Shown piece by piece: positions 47,653 through 56,894 of a stretch of DNA of 64,000 nt (within the stretch, counting starts at the first letter, position 1; every line of letters begins with the position of its first letter). The stretch is from contig NZ_KB912942.1 in NCBI RefSeq assembly GCF_000383915.1, positions 4,865,039 through 4,929,038 of the forward strand, read 5' to 3'. Source of the stretch: Amycolatopsis benzoatilytica AK 16/65 (GTDB lineage Bacteria; Actinomycetota; Actinomycetes; Mycobacteriales; Pseudonocardiaceae). The notes under the pieces were generated by a model, which saw only the letters and a list, made by a program, of their open reading frames with translations, was not told where the DNA came from and did no database searches. The translations under genes and the position numbers were made by a program.

Positions 47653-48516
47653 ATGGCCAGGCCGACCAGCCAACCCGCCCATCCGGCACTCAGCGCGTCT
47701 TCGAACTCCCGCCGAACCACGGCCCGCACCCGGCTCACCGGGTCTGCCGCCCTGCTGTTGTGCGCCGTCCTGCTGTTTTGTGCCGTCCTGGCCGCGACCG
47801 GCACGCGCGCCGAAGCCGGACAATTCCCGGCCGCCGCCCCCACCGGATCCCTGACCTCGATCGCATCCACGCCCCCGTCCACACCCGCCGCGCCGCCGGC
47901 CCCCGCCTCGTCTCCAGCTCAAGCCACCTCCTCCGCACCACTCACCACCTCCTCCGCACCCGCCACGTCCTCCCCTGCGCCCGCCACGTCCACGCCGCTC
48001 GCCGCATCCCCTGCCCCCGCCACACCCACGCCGCCCACCACATCCCCTGCACTCACGACACCTGCGTCACCTGGGTCGTCTGCCGAGCAGCCCGGCCGCC
48101 TGTCGTGGCCGCTGACCCCGCTCCCCCACGTCACGCGCACCTTCGAACCACCCGCCACCCCATACGGTCCCGGCCACCGCGGCGTAGACCTCGAAGCCAC
48201 TGCCGGACAACAGATCCTGGCCGCGGACATGGGCGTCGTCGTGTTCGCCGGCCAGGTCGGCGGCCAGGGCGTCGTAGCGCTGGACCACGACGGCGGCCTC
48301 CGCACGACCTACCTCCCCATCACCCCCGCGGTCGCCACCGGCGACCAGGTCTACCGAGGCCAGGTACTCGGAACCGTCATGCCGGGACACCTCGGCTGCC
48401 CGTCAGCAGCCTGTCTGCACTGGGGTGCCCGGCGCGGCGCCGAGTACATCGACCCGCTCGCTCTGGTCGGCGCCCCGAGCCGAGTCCGCTTGAAACCGTG
48501 GGCGGATGGCCGGTGA
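47653..48516 (+). CDS. M23 family metallopeptidase (cell-wall endopeptidase)
   Basis: 287 residues from ATG at 47653 (weak ribosome site). A basic N-terminus and one hydrophobic segment (about 30-50, GSAALLLCAVLLFCAVLAATG) serve as signal anchor; about 70-150 is a Pro/Thr/Ser/Ala wall-spanning linker; the LytM/M23 domain follows with GHRGVDLE (zinc His and Asp), GGQGVVALDHDGG and LHWGARRG (final His). It probably cuts peptidoglycan cross-links outside the membrane. M23 genes lie next to rpsB and whiG/xerC in many actinomycetes. The frame is open for 606 bases upstream but is not coding-like. Confidence 0.82.
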   Translation: MARPTSQPAHPALSASSNSRRTTARTRLTGSAALLLCAVLLFCAVLAATGTRAEAGQFPAAAPTGSLTSIASTPPSTPAAPPAPASSPAQATSSAPLTTSSAPATSSPAPATSTPLAASPAPATPTPPTTSPALTTPASPGSSAEQPGRLSWPLTPLPHVTRTFEPPATPYGPGHRGVDLEATAGQQILAADMGVVVFAGQVGGQGVVALDHDGGLRTTYLPITPAVATGDQVYRGQVLGTVMPGHLGCPSAACLHWGARRGAEYIDPLALVGAPSRVRLKPWADGR

Positions 48517-48627
48517 CGTTGCGGGGTCGCAAAGCTGGCTTCATTTCCCGGCAGCCGTAGACAGCGAATCTCCGTTGCCTGCCGCTGCGACTTCGCAGTT
48601 CAAAGGCAATCGCAGTGCCGTCGCCCG

Positions 48628-49479
48628 TCAACAGCGCTGGTACACGTACGCCCGGCCGCCTGGGGGAACGAGCTGGCGATCCCGCAGAATGGTCGCCTTC
48701 GGCGTGCCAGGCCGGCCGCACATCTGGGTGAAATCGCCGTCGAGGTTGTCGGCGTATTCGATGTCGATCACAAGGTCGCCGTACACCTTGGCGTATGAAT
48801 CGCATTCCTCGAACCGCACGCACTCCTCGGCCACCGCGAAGTCGAACCCGGCCTGTTTGCCCCGGACACCGAACTCGGCGGCGTTCTTCTGCCCGATCAC
48901 CAGTCCGCTAGCGTGCGCGATCCGCGACAGTTGCGCGGCAAACGCCAGGTTGTCCTCCGGTTTGAGCGCGCCACCGGACCGGCTGAACGAGTCGAGATTG
49001 TCGATCTCGGCCGCCTGGAAACCCTTGTGCGCGCACAGCTTTATCGCCTGTCCGACCACCTCGGCCAGCCGTTCCCGCTTGGCCTCGGTGGAGGTATCCA
49101 AGATCAGCTCGTCGGGCCAGTTTCCGTCCACGAGCGGTTGGCCGTCAGCACCGCTGAGAACAAGATCGCGCCGCTGCTCCAGCCAGGTGGCCCTGTCGGC
49201 TGGCTGGGTCTGGAAACCATTGACGTAGCAGACATTGTAGAGCCCGGCGGCGGGTGAAGCGGTGCTGTCGCGCACGACGACGGCCGTGCCGGAGGGAGGC
49301 GGGTAGGCCCCGCCGAGCTGGTAGTCGAACTTCGCGCCGCCAGGCAACGCCGTGAGACCGGCGGTTGATGCTGGTGGGGCTGGTGAGCCGGGGGGCCGCT
49401 GCGGCGACGGGGAGCACGCGGCGAGCAGCCCGAGGGCGATCACCGTGCCGGCCATCGTCAGCGAAGTGCGCCTGCTCAA
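48628..49479 (-). CDS. Lipoprotein of glycoside hydrolase family 114 type (endo-alpha-1,4-polygalactosaminidase-like)
   Basis: TTG at 49479 is chosen because GGAGAGG lies 8 bases before it; an in-frame GTG at 49500 is possible. The N-terminus SRRTSL, a hydrophobic stretch and the lipobox LLAACS give a lipoprotein. After a Pro/Ala linker the GH114 TIM-barrel motifs follow: KFDYQLGG, YNVCYVNGFQTQ, LILDTSTEAKRERL, GFQAAEIDNLDSF (near 160) with acidic catalytic candidates, GLVIGQKNA. The family attacks galactosamine-rich polymers. Converges on the M23 gene, with a 111-base gap. Confidence 0.85.
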   Translation of the reverse strand: MSRRTSLTMAGTVIALGLLAACSPSPQRPPGSPAPPASTAGLTALPGGAKFDYQLGGAYPPPSGTAVVVRDSTASPAAGLYNVCYVNGFQTQPADRATWLEQRRDLVLSGADGQPLVDGNWPDELILDTSTEAKRERLAEVVGQAIKLCAHKGFQAAEIDNLDSFSRSGGALKPEDNLAFAAQLSRIAHASGLVIGQKNAAEFGVRGKQAGFDFAVAEECVRFEECDSYAKVYGDLVIDIEYADNLDGDFTQMCGRPGTPKATILRDRQLVPPGGRAYVYQRC

Positions 49480-49500
49480 ACAACGGTCCTCTCCGGCCAC

Positions 49501-49831
49501 GGCTTCGTAGTGGATCTTACGCGGCCTGCCGGGCTGCTCCGGGCTGCGGTCAGCTCCCCTCCGAAAAATGCAACGACTCTGAGGCTGTTCTTGGTGGCAT
49601 CACGGTGAGGCAAACAGAGAACCGCTGGTCAGCGAAGATCGACTTGTCATACGCCGCGAGCCCCTGCAGACGTCACCCCTCCCCGAACACGCCTGAAACG
49701 CACCCGCCGAGATCGACTGGAGGCAGCACGACGGCACCTTGCCGACCGCGCAGCCCGACCGCACCTCTCCGCTCCCGCAGTTGGCCACGCCGTTGGCCAC
49801 GGCGCTGACCTGCGATCGATCGCGCGGCCGG
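49501..49831. other. Intergenic region, no gene seen
   Basis: 331 bases between the whiG stop and the start region of the GH114 gene. It includes a TTGGCCACG direct repeat (49789-49797 and 49777-type copy 12 bases before) and a long purine-poor stretch. No open frame with a ribosome binding site. Confidence 0.4.
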
Positions 49832-50815
49832 TCAGCCGGTCGGCTGCTCCATGAGCTTGGCGCGCAGCCGCATCACCGCGCGAGTGTGCAGCTGGCTCAC
49901 TCGCGATTCGGTGACGCCGAGCACCTTGCCGATCTCCGCCAGGGTCAGGCTTTCGAAGTAGTAGAGGCTGACCACGATCTTGTCCCGGTCGGTGAGCTGC
50001 GCGATCGCCTCGGCCAGCTGCCGCCGGTTGTCCTGGTCGACCAGGACGGCCACCGGGTCTACCGCACCGTCGTCGGGGAGCGTGTCGACCAGCGAACCGG
50101 CATCCTTGCCCGCCGCGACGAGATCCTCCAGCGCCACCACGCTGGTGAGACGGAGCTGGCCGTAGAAGTCGCGCAGGTCGTCCAGGCTGACGCCCATTTC
50201 CCCGGCGAGTTCGGCGTCCGTCGGGGTGCGGTGCAGGCGCGCGCCCAGGCGTTCCAGCGCGCGAGCGGTTTCCTTGGCCTTGCTGCGCACCGCGCGCGGC
50301 ACCCAGTCCTGGGAACGCAGGTCGTCCAGGATCGCGCCCCGGATGCGCTGCATCGCATAGGTCTCGAAGCGCAAACCACGTTCCGGGTCGAACTTTTCGA
50401 TCGCGTCCACCAGACCGAAAATCCCCGACTGCACCAGATCGCCAACGTCTACATGGGTCGGAAGACCGGTGCCGACTCGGCCGGCGACGTATTTGACCAG
50501 CGGGGCGTAGTGCAGCACCAGCCGGTCGCGCGACGTCTGGTCCGGTTTGTCGGCGAACTGCCGCCACAGCGCCTGGATCCCCGCGTCGACGTCATGACCA
50601 GGACGTCCGTCCCCGCTGACGGCGTCCTGCGCGCCGGGTCGGTCCGCCCCGGCTTTCGTGACCTGCGACGTGGAAGTCATTGCACGGTCGTTCTCGGCGT
50701 GCTGCTCAGTGTGGTCTCCGTGCTCGTGCGGATGCGCGTGCGCCGACGGTTCGGCCCGGCCTTCCTGGGCCGAGTCTCCGCCGGCCCCGTCAGGCCCGCG
50801 GGTGTGCTCGGTCAT
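49832..50815 (-). CDS. whiG: WhiG/FliA-type RNA polymerase sigma factor
   Basis: 327 residues from ATG at 50815 (AAGG upstream; overlaps xerC end by 26 bases); an internal ATG 45 codons later (50680) would give a length nearer Streptomyces WhiG. Sigma regions: [21 protein letters not shown] (as two parts), [46 protein letters not shown], and region 4 [37 protein letters not shown] in segments. WhiG starts sporulation in aerial hyphae. The N-terminus is His/Asp-rich and unusual. Confidence 0.93.
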   Translation of the reverse strand: MTEHTRGPDGAGGDSAQEGRAEPSAHAHPHEHGDHTEQHAENDRAMTSTSQVTKAGADRPGAQDAVSGDGRPGHDVDAGIQALWRQFADKPDQTSRDRLVLHYAPLVKYVAGRVGTGLPTHVDVGDLVQSGIFGLVDAIEKFDPERGLRFETYAMQRIRGAILDDLRSQDWVPRAVRSKAKETARALERLGARLHRTPTDAELAGEMGVSLDDLRDFYGQLRLTSVVALEDLVAAGKDAGSLVDTLPDDGAVDPVAVLVDQDNRRQLAEAIAQLTDRDKIVVSLYYFESLTLAEIGKVLGVTESRVSQLHTRAVMRLRAKLMEQPTG

Positions 50816-51809
50816 GGATCGCCTTCAGCCGATCGACGGTCACGTGAGTGTAGAGCTGGGTCGTGGCCAGCGTAGCGTGACCGAGCAGTTCCTGAACGCT
50901 CCTGAGATCGGCACCTCCCTCGAGCAGATGCGTCGCAGCCGAATGCCTTAGACCGTGTGGCCCCATGTCCAGAGCGCCGGGCACCGCGGACACCGCTTCG
51001 TGCACCACCCGGCGCGCCGCGCGCGGGTCGAGCCGCTTCCCGCGGACGCCCAGGAAAAGCGCCGCGACCGGCGTTTCCCCTGCCAGGGCGGGCCGTCCGG
51101 CCTCCAGCCAGACAGCCAATGCCTCCGCCGCCGGGACGCCGAACGGGACCGTCCGCTCCTTGTCGCCCTTGCCGACCACCGTCACCACCCGGCGGGAAAA
51201 ATCGACCCGCCCGACGTCCAGTCCGCACAATTCCGACACCCGAATGCCGGTTGCATACAGCAATTCGACCAGCGCTCGATCACGGAGAGCGACCGGATCC
51301 CGTTCGGCTGCTCCTTTCGCGGAGGCGGTCATGAGCGCGTCCGCCTGATCGGCTCGCAACACGCCCGGCAACGTCCGATGCGCGCGCGGCGCGGCCAGCC
51401 GCCCACCCGGATCTGACTTCAGCAAGCCCGTGCGGTGCGCCCACGCGGTGAAAGTGCGCGCGGAGGCGGCGCGGCGCGCAAGGGTGGTCCGGCCGGCACC
51501 ACCCGAGCGCTGCCCGGCGAGCCACGCGCGCAACAACGTGACGTCCAAGTCCTCGAAGCGCCGCGCGGGCCGGTCACCCTCCTCCACGGTCACGAACGCC
51601 AGCAGCGACACGATGTCGCCGACGTATGCGCGCACGGTGTGCGGCGACAGGCCACGCTCGAGCGCCAGGTGTCGTTCGTAATCCGCCACCACGGCCTGGG
51701 CTTGTTCCGGCAACTCGCCGCGAAGAGCACGAAGATCGGGTCGGGGCGGGTGTTTCCGGTGTCCGCCGGGACGCGGGACCGCGCCCTGGTGTGCACTCGC
51801 TGACGGCAT
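50790..51809 (-). CDS. xerC: Tyrosine recombinase XerC
   Basis: 339 residues from ATG at 51809; a TTG at 51845 would add 12. N-terminal SAM-like domain ([19 protein letters not shown]) and catalytic domain with all residues of the family: Arg in [12 protein letters not shown], Lys in [41 protein letters not shown]. Resolves chromosome dimers at dif. No clear Shine-Dalgarno; follows dprA by 51 bases. Confidence 0.94.
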   Translation of the reverse strand: MPSASAHQGAVPRPGGHRKHPPRPDLRALRGELPEQAQAVVADYERHLALERGLSPHTVRAYVGDIVSLLAFVTVEEGDRPARRFEDLDVTLLRAWLAGQRSGGAGRTTLARRAASARTFTAWAHRTGLLKSDPGGRLAAPRAHRTLPGVLRADQADALMTASAKGAAERDPVALRDRALVELLYATGIRVSELCGLDVGRVDFSRRVVTVVGKGDKERTVPFGVPAAEALAVWLEAGRPALAGETPVAALFLGVRGKRLDPRAARRVVHEAVSAVPGALDMGPHGLRHSAATHLLEGGADLRSVQELLGHATLATTQLYTHVTVDRLKAIHDRAHPRA

Positions 51810-51860
51810 GGCGATCACGCTGCGCGAACCATCGGCTTTGGTCAAGCATCGCCACGCCGA

Positions 51861-53033
51861 TCATCGGCTGGCCCTTCGGACGATCTGCCGCCAGCCGGTC
51901 TCGCCGCGCACCGCGAATCCGTCGATTTCCAATGCCGGCAACAACGCGCGCACTCGCGAAACCGGCACTCCGGCACCCGCTGCGACCTGCTCCGGAGTGC
52001 GGCCGGCGCGCGGGAGCAGCGCGTCGTAGATCCGTGCGGCCTCCGGACCGAGGTCGTCGGTAGGGCGGTGACGCGTTTCCCGGACTGGGTTCGCGGCATC
52101 GAATCGGCCGACCGTTTCGAGCACCTCGTCGACAGTGGTGACCAGCGTCGCCCGGCAGTCTCGGATCAGGGCATGGCAACCCGCGGAACTTCCGGAGTGG
52201 ACGGGGCCGGGCAGTGCCATCACGACCTTGCCGAGCGCACCTGCGGTGGTAGCGGTGTTGCGGGCACCGCTGCGAATTCCGGCCTCCACCACCAGGGTGC
52301 CGTCGGTGAGGCCCGCGATCAGCCGGTTCCGGACGAGGAAACGGTGACGTGCGGGGGTAGTCCCTGGCCCGTATTCGCTGACGACCGCACCGCCTTCCGC
52401 GACGATGCGCTCCAGAAGGTCGATGTTGCCCACGGGATACCCGTGGGCAAGGCCGCAGCCGAGCACCGCCACGGTGGTCCCGCCGCCCGCGAGCGCACCT
52501 CGATGCGCCGCCGCGTCAATGCCCAGCGCGGCACCGGAAAACACCGGTATCTGCCGGATTGCCAGCGCATGTGCCATCTCGACGGCATTGTGCAACCCGT
52601 AGTCGGTGGCGAGCCGAGCGCCGACGACTGCCACCGCTCGATCCGCCGCTTCAGCCAGGCTGATGGCACCGCGCACCCACAATCCGAGCGGCGCGGCGAT
52701 GTTCTTCACCCCGTTCCCGGCAGCGACGGCCAACGACAGCAGCGGCCACGCCGGCCATTCGCGGTCTTCGGGAACCACGAGCCGGGCACCGGATTTGGCG
52801 GCTTCTTCGAGATCTCGTTCCGCGACCAAGGTTTCCCGCCGCGCGGCGGTTTCGCGCAGCACCTGGCTCGGACAGTCCCCGGCGCGGACGCGCGCGGCGG
52901 CTTCGACCGGTCCGCGCTCACCGACGAACTCCAGCACATGCGGTGCCGGCGGCTCCGCGACTCCGAGCAGGTAGGCGCGGGCGAGACGCTCGGACTCAGT
53001 CGCCGCGGCCTGGTCTTCGACGGCGGCTGTCAC
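51861..53033 (-). CDS. dprA: DNA-processing protein DprA
   Basis: GTG at 53033 has GAGG 6 bases upstream and overlaps the end of a small Arg-rich frame (GTGA). 390 residues: helical N-terminus, Rossmann-like core with VVGARLATDYG, VFSGAALGIDAAAHRGAL, VAVLGCGLAHGYPVGN, VSEYGPGTTPARHRFLVRNRLIAGLTDGTLVVEA in separate segments, then a C-terminal winged helix. Loads RecA on incoming single-stranded DNA. Follows comM, as in other actinomycetes. Confidence 0.95.
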   Translation of the reverse strand: MTAAVEDQAAATESERLARAYLLGVAEPPAPHVLEFVGERGPVEAAARVRAGDCPSQVLRETAARRETLVAERDLEEAAKSGARLVVPEDREWPAWPLLSLAVAAGNGVKNIAAPLGLWVRGAISLAEAADRAVAVVGARLATDYGLHNAVEMAHALAIRQIPVFSGAALGIDAAAHRGALAGGGTTVAVLGCGLAHGYPVGNIDLLERIVAEGGAVVSEYGPGTTPARHRFLVRNRLIAGLTDGTLVVEAGIRSGARNTATTAGALGKVVMALPGPVHSGSSAGCHALIRDCRATLVTTVDEVLETVGRFDAANPVRETRHRPTDDLGPEAARIYDALLPRAGRTPEQVAAGAGVPVSRVRALLPALEIDGFAVRGETGWRQIVRRASR

Positions 53034-53248
53034 GCCGCACCTCTTCGGCAACCGGGCTGCTCGGGCAGCACGATCGCGAGGTGCCGATCCCGGGACAGCC
53101 GCTCGCGAACCCGGACCGGGTCGTGCTCGGGCCGGACCTCGCGTCCCCGGACGGGCCGCAGATGCCGGACGATCTCGCGTTGCGCGGTCCGGGGGCGGCG
53201 GTGCCGGGCGCGCGCCGGTACGGCCGGGACAGCTTGACGACGGGACAT
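53030..53248 (-). CDS. Small arginine-rich protein between comM and dprA
   Basis: 72 residues from ATG with GGAAAGGAA 6 bases before it; its TGA overlaps the dprA GTG as GTGA. Third codon positions are almost all G or C, as in true genes here. The sequence is highly basic (about 20 Arg; REIVRHLRPVRGREVRPEH), with no known motif. Strong ribosome site and coupling suggest it is translated and may serve mainly to lead into dprA, or as a nucleic-acid binder (inference). Confidence 0.5.
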   Translation of the reverse strand: MSRRQAVPAVPARARHRRPRTAQREIVRHLRPVRGREVRPEHDPVRVRERLSRDRHLAIVLPEQPGCRRGAA

Positions 53249-53332
53249 GGGGTTCCTTTCCTTCACGGTTCCGGGCGGCGGGTGCTCGTCCCGGGAGCTG
53301 GGTCAGCGGACCGGGCCGCGCTGGGCCAGGCG

Positions 53333-53422
53333 GGTTCGACAGGTCAGCGAGGTTTGACGGATCAGCGGCGTCCGACAGGTCAGCGGACTCGATAGGGCAG
53401 CCAGGTTTGACGAGGCAGCGGG
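53333..53422. repeat. 18-bp degenerate tandem repeat, five units
   Basis: Units beginning GGTTCGACAGGTCAGCGA, GGTTTGACGGATCAGCGG and CGTCCGACAGGTCAGCGG follow at exact 18-base spacing, then two weaker units. They fill much of the 244-base space between comM and the small Arg-rich gene. An 18-base period keeps any frame, but no start signal is present. Confidence 0.7.
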
Positions 53423-53492
53423 GCTCGAACATCGGCGGGCTGGGGCTGGGGGGGCTGGCCGCCGGGTCCCGGCGGATCGGGCTGGTCAGTGG

Positions 53493-55004
53493 TCAGGCGG
53501 CCTTCCGCTCCCGGAAGTCCAGCGCCGCGCTGACGTGGTCCGTGTCGGGTTGCGGGAGTCCGGCCAGGTCGGCGAGCGTCCAGGCGATGCGCAGGCACCG
53601 ATCGGCGCCTCGGGCGGTCAGGAGGCCGCGGTCGAGGGCTCGGTCGAGGACGGCTGTCGCGACTGGCGGGAGGGCGAAGTCGCGGCGCAGCACCGGGCCG
53701 GGCACCTCGGTGTTCGCTTGCCAGCCTTGGCCGCGCCAACGATGCCGGGCCCGGTCGCGGGCGGCCAGGACTCGCTCCCGGACCGTCGCGGACGGTTCCG
53801 GGGTCGCGGCCTGGTGGGCGGAGATCGCGGTGAGCGGGCGCAGCCGGACGCGGAGATCCACCCGGTCGAGCAAAGGGCCGGACAGCCGGGACAGGTAGCG
53901 ACGGCGGGTCGTTGCCGAGCAGGTGCAGTCGGTCTCGCGAGGCGGGGCGCACGGGCAGGGGTTCGTCGCCAGGACCAGCTGGAACCTGGCCGGGTAGGTG
54001 ACGACGCCTTTCGCCCGGGAGATGCGGACCTCGCCTTCCTCCAGAACCGTGCGGAGCGAATCGAGGCGCTGGCTGCCGAATTCGCAGGCTTCGTCCAGGA
54101 ACAGGACCCCGCGGTGGGCCCGGCTGATCGCGCCGGGGGCGGCCAGGCCGGTGCCGCCGCCGATGAGGGCCGGCGGGCTGATCGAGTGATGCGGGGCGAC
54201 GAAGGGCGGAACGGTGATCAGCGGCGCGGATTTCGACAGCGAGCCGTCCACCGAATGGATCGCCGTGACCTGGAGCGATTCCTCCGGGGAGAGATCCGGC
54301 AGCAAACCGGGCAGCCGTCGGGCCAGCATGCTTTTGCCTACGCCGGGCGGACCGGTCAGCAGGACATGGTGACCGCCGGCGGCCGCTACTTCCAGGGCCC
54401 AGCGCGCTTCCGGCTGGCCTACGACGTCGGCCAGGTCCGGGACGGCGGCGGGCACGGCACGGACCGGGGCGGCGGGGTGCTCGAGTTCGCCTTCGTCCTT
54501 CAGCCAGGCGAGCAGTTCGGACAGCCGGGAAACGCCGGCGATCTCCAGGCCGTCCACCAGCGCGGCCTCGACGAGGGACTCGATCGGTACGACGGCGCGC
54601 TCGTGTCCGGCCGCTTTGGCGGCCAGCAGGCCGGGCAGCACGCCGCGGACCGGCCGGATGCGGCCGTCCAGCGCGAGTTCTCCGAGCAGGATCGTGTTCA
54701 GCAGCTTCCGGGCCGGGACGGCGCCGGTGGCGACCAGGACCGCGGCGGCGATGCCCAGGTCGTACCCGGAGCCCATCTTCGGCAAGTTGGCCGGGGACAG
54801 CGCGAGGGTGATCTTGCCGTCCGGCCAGGGCTGGCCGGAGTTGCGGACGGCGGAGCGGACTCGGTCTTTCGCCTCGCGCAGACCGGCGTCGGGCAGGCCG
54901 ACGAGAGTGACCCGGCTGAGGCCACCGCCCAAGTCGGCTTCGATCTCGACTACTCGGCCTTCGATGCCCAGCAGGGCGACGGACCAGGTTTTCGCGTGCG
55001 GCAT
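53493..55004 (-). CDS. comM: YifB/ComM family Mg-chelatase-like AAA+ ATPase
   Basis: 503 residues. N-terminal Lon-like part (GIEGRVVEIEADLGGGLSRVTLVGLPDAGLREAKDRVRSA in pieces), Walker A GPPGVGKSMLARRLPG near 220, Walker B LFLDEACEF near 305, zinc-like CPCAPP…CTCS near 355. ComM acts in natural transformation as a branch-migration helicase. Upstream of dprA; 83 bases after yraN. Confidence 0.95.
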   Translation of the reverse strand: MPHAKTWSVALLGIEGRVVEIEADLGGGLSRVTLVGLPDAGLREAKDRVRSAVRNSGQPWPDGKITLALSPANLPKMGSGYDLGIAAAVLVATGAVPARKLLNTILLGELALDGRIRPVRGVLPGLLAAKAAGHERAVVPIESLVEAALVDGLEIAGVSRLSELLAWLKDEGELEHPAAPVRAVPAAVPDLADVVGQPEARWALEVAAAGGHHVLLTGPPGVGKSMLARRLPGLLPDLSPEESLQVTAIHSVDGSLSKSAPLITVPPFVAPHHSISPPALIGGGTGLAAPGAISRAHRGVLFLDEACEFGSQRLDSLRTVLEEGEVRISRAKGVVTYPARFQLVLATNPCPCAPPRETDCTCSATTRRRYLSRLSGPLLDRVDLRVRLRPLTAISAHQAATPEPSATVRERVLAARDRARHRWRGQGWQANTEVPGPVLRRDFALPPVATAVLDRALDRGLLTARGADRCLRIAWTLADLAGLPQPDTDHVSAALDFRERKAA

Positions 55005-55086
55005 CAGCGGGCTCCCGCAGTGCGCTGGAGGGCGGCGGGCCCGTCCATCCGGCCGCTCGGCACCGGCCAGGCTCCTGTGTTCAGCA

Positions 55087-55467
55087 TCAGAAAGCCCCTC
55101 GGATGTGCTGCACGACCGGATCCTCGCCTCGCGGTGCGTAGACCGTCACGACGTCGTAGCGCACCCGGCACCAGCCGACGTGGTGCTCTCGCAGCCATCG
55201 CATCGCCGCTCGGTGGACCCGGTCGATCTTCTCCTGCGTCACCGACTCGGCAGGGCTTCCGTACTCCGTGCCGGAGCGGGTCTTCACCTCGCAGAAGACC
55301 ACTCGCGCGCCTTCCGACAGGACCAGGTCCAGCTCGCCCTCCCGGCAGTGCCAGTTCCGGTCCAGCAGGACCAAGCCCGCGTCCTGCAGGCGCCGGGCGG
55401 CGAGGTCCTCGCCCCAGCGGCCGAACGTCTGGCGCCAGAGCGCGCCGTGGTTCGGGGCGTCGTTCAT
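55087..55467 (-). CDS. YraN family protein (UPF0102), nuclease-like
   Basis: 126 residues; ATG preceded by GAGGGGGAC. Fold and motifs of the UPF0102 endonuclease-like family: GRWGEDLAARRLQDAG, LDRNWHCREGELDLVL, VVFCEVKTRSG (Asp and Glu-x-Lys of a PD-(D/E)xK site). Its exact role is unknown; always near rnhB and comM in actinomycetes. Confidence 0.94.
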   Translation of the reverse strand: MNDAPNHGALWRQTFGRWGEDLAARRLQDAGLVLLDRNWHCREGELDLVLSEGARVVFCEVKTRSGTEYGSPAESVTQEKIDRVHRAAMRWLREHHVGWCRVRYDVVTVYAPRGEDPVVQHIRGAF

Positions 55468-55651
55468 GAGGTCCCCCTCAGGCAGCGTGCGCACCGCGGT
55501 CACGGTGCGTGTGCTTCCACGATCGCAACGTGACGGAGCGCGACGCCAGGGGGATTTCCTCCGGGTGTGGATAACTCGAGGGTTGTGGATCGCTGCCCGG
55601 CCGCGGAACCCAGCGGCACCGGAAATGTCAGGGTGGTGTGCAGGAACGACG

Positions 55652-55680
55652 AAGGCCACCCGGCGGTGCCGGGTGGCCTT
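55652..55680 (-). terminator. Terminator after DUF2469 gene
   Basis: AAGGCCACCCGG and CCGGGTGGCCTT are perfect 12-base arms around CGGTG, 19 bases beyond the DUF2469 stop on the minus strand. A DnaA-box-like TGTGGATAA lies at 55565-55573 in the same gap. Confidence 0.88.
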
Positions 55681-55698
55681 GTGGCGAAGCGGGAGAAC

Positions 55699-56022
55699 TC
55701 AGCCCGAGAACGGGCCGTCTTCCGGGAGTCGCAGGTCGGGCTTGTCGAGTTCCTCGACGTTGACGTCTTTGAAGGTGATGACCCGGACGTGCTTGACGAA
55801 CCGGGCGGGGCGGTACATGTCCCAGACCCACGCGTCCGACATGCGCACCTCGAAGTACACCTCGCCTCCACCGTCGCGCACCTGCACGTCCACGGCGTTG
55901 GCCAGGTAGAACCGCCGCTCGGTCTCCACCACGTACGAGAACTGGCCGACTATGTCGCGGTACTCGCGGTACAGCGAGAGCTCCATCTCGGTCTCGTACT
56001 TCTCGAGATCCTCTGCGCTCAT
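55699..56022 (-). CDS. DUF2469 family protein
   Basis: 107 residues, beginning SAEDLEKYETEMELSLYREYRDI, with RRFYLANAVDVQV and DVNVEELDKPDLRLP. Conserved in Actinobacteria right after rnhB and of unknown function. ATG overlaps the rnhB stop (ATGA). Confidence 0.95.
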   Translation of the reverse strand: MSAEDLEKYETEMELSLYREYRDIVGQFSYVVETERRFYLANAVDVQVRDGGGEVYFEVRMSDAWVWDMYRPARFVKHVRVITFKDVNVEELDKPDLRLPEDGPFSG

Positions 56023-56891
56023 GAAATCCGCGCCCCTCCTCGCGTTCGTCCTGCTCCGGCGGCGGAGCGTTCATTCTTACCCACCGGGCGGTCCGGGGCA
56101 CGGACCGGCCCGCCCGCTTTTTCCAGGGCATTCTCCAGTGCAGCGTAGGTCAGTACTACCGGGTGCGGAGCAGTGAGCCCGTGTGCGAGCGCCGCGGTGG
56201 CGACATTCGTGTACGACCAGCGATGCACCCGGCTCGGACCGTACTCGCCCAGAGCGGCGAGATGGTCCGCTGTGCTGTACCCCTTGTGCACGTCGAACCC
56301 GTACGCCGGCAGCTCGTCGTGCAGGCCGGTCATGATCCGGTCCCGGGTCACCTTGGCCAGCACGGACGCCGCCGCGATGCTGGCGACGCAGCGGTCTCCC
56401 TTGATCACCGCGAGGTTCGCGGCGGGGATGCCGGGGACCGGGAAGCCGTCCGTCAGCACGTAGCCGGGGTGGGTCCGCAAGCCGGCGACGGCGCGGCGCA
56501 TCCCTTCCAGATTCATCACCCGGATGCCGAGCAGATCGACCTGCTCGGCGGGGATGACGATCACGCAATAGTCGAGGGCTCGCTTCAGCACCCGGTCATA
56601 GACCCGGTCGCGGGCCTTCGCGGTGAGCAGCTTCGAGTCGGTGAGCTCCGGCAGCCGGGCAGCGTCGCCGGGGCGCAGCACGCAAGAGGCGACGACCAGC
56701 GGGCCGGCGCAAGCACCGGCTCCGGCCTCGTCCACTCCAGCGACCGGGCCGAGGCCGCGTCGCTCGAGCGCGCCCTGTAAACCCCAGAACAGTTCGCCGC
56801 GCACGACGGCGCGGGGCGGCCGCACGGGTTCGGCGGGAATGCGGGGAGCCGGGAGCGGGTACGCCGTCCCGGAATCGCCGAGGGAGCGCAC
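56019..56891 (-). CDS. rnhB: Ribonuclease HII
   Basis: 290 residues from GTG at 56891. AGVDEAGAGACAGPLVVAS near residue 52 holds the first two acidic residues; ELTDSKLL; YVLTDGFPVPG gives the later Asp. The usual family reads DEAGRG; here DEAGAG. It removes ribonucleotides and RNA from DNA duplexes. The C-terminal 40 residues are a low-complexity basic extension. Starts 4 bases after lepB. Confidence 0.94.
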   Translation of the reverse strand: MRSLGDSGTAYPLPAPRIPAEPVRPPRAVVRGELFWGLQGALERRGLGPVAGVDEAGAGACAGPLVVASCVLRPGDAARLPELTDSKLLTAKARDRVYDRVLKRALDYCVIVIPAEQVDLLGIRVMNLEGMRRAVAGLRTHPGYVLTDGFPVPGIPAANLAVIKGDRCVASIAAASVLAKVTRDRIMTGLHDELPAYGFDVHKGYSTADHLAALGEYGPSRVHRWSYTNVATAALAHGLTAPHPVVLTYAALENALEKAGGPVRAPDRPVGKNERSAAGAGRTRGGARIS

Positions 56892-56894
56892 TGG

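Noticed and set aside
47311..47922. Minus-strand frames opposite the M23 gene
   Set aside because: Gly/Arg-rich products without ribosome sites, mirror of the Pro/Thr linker.
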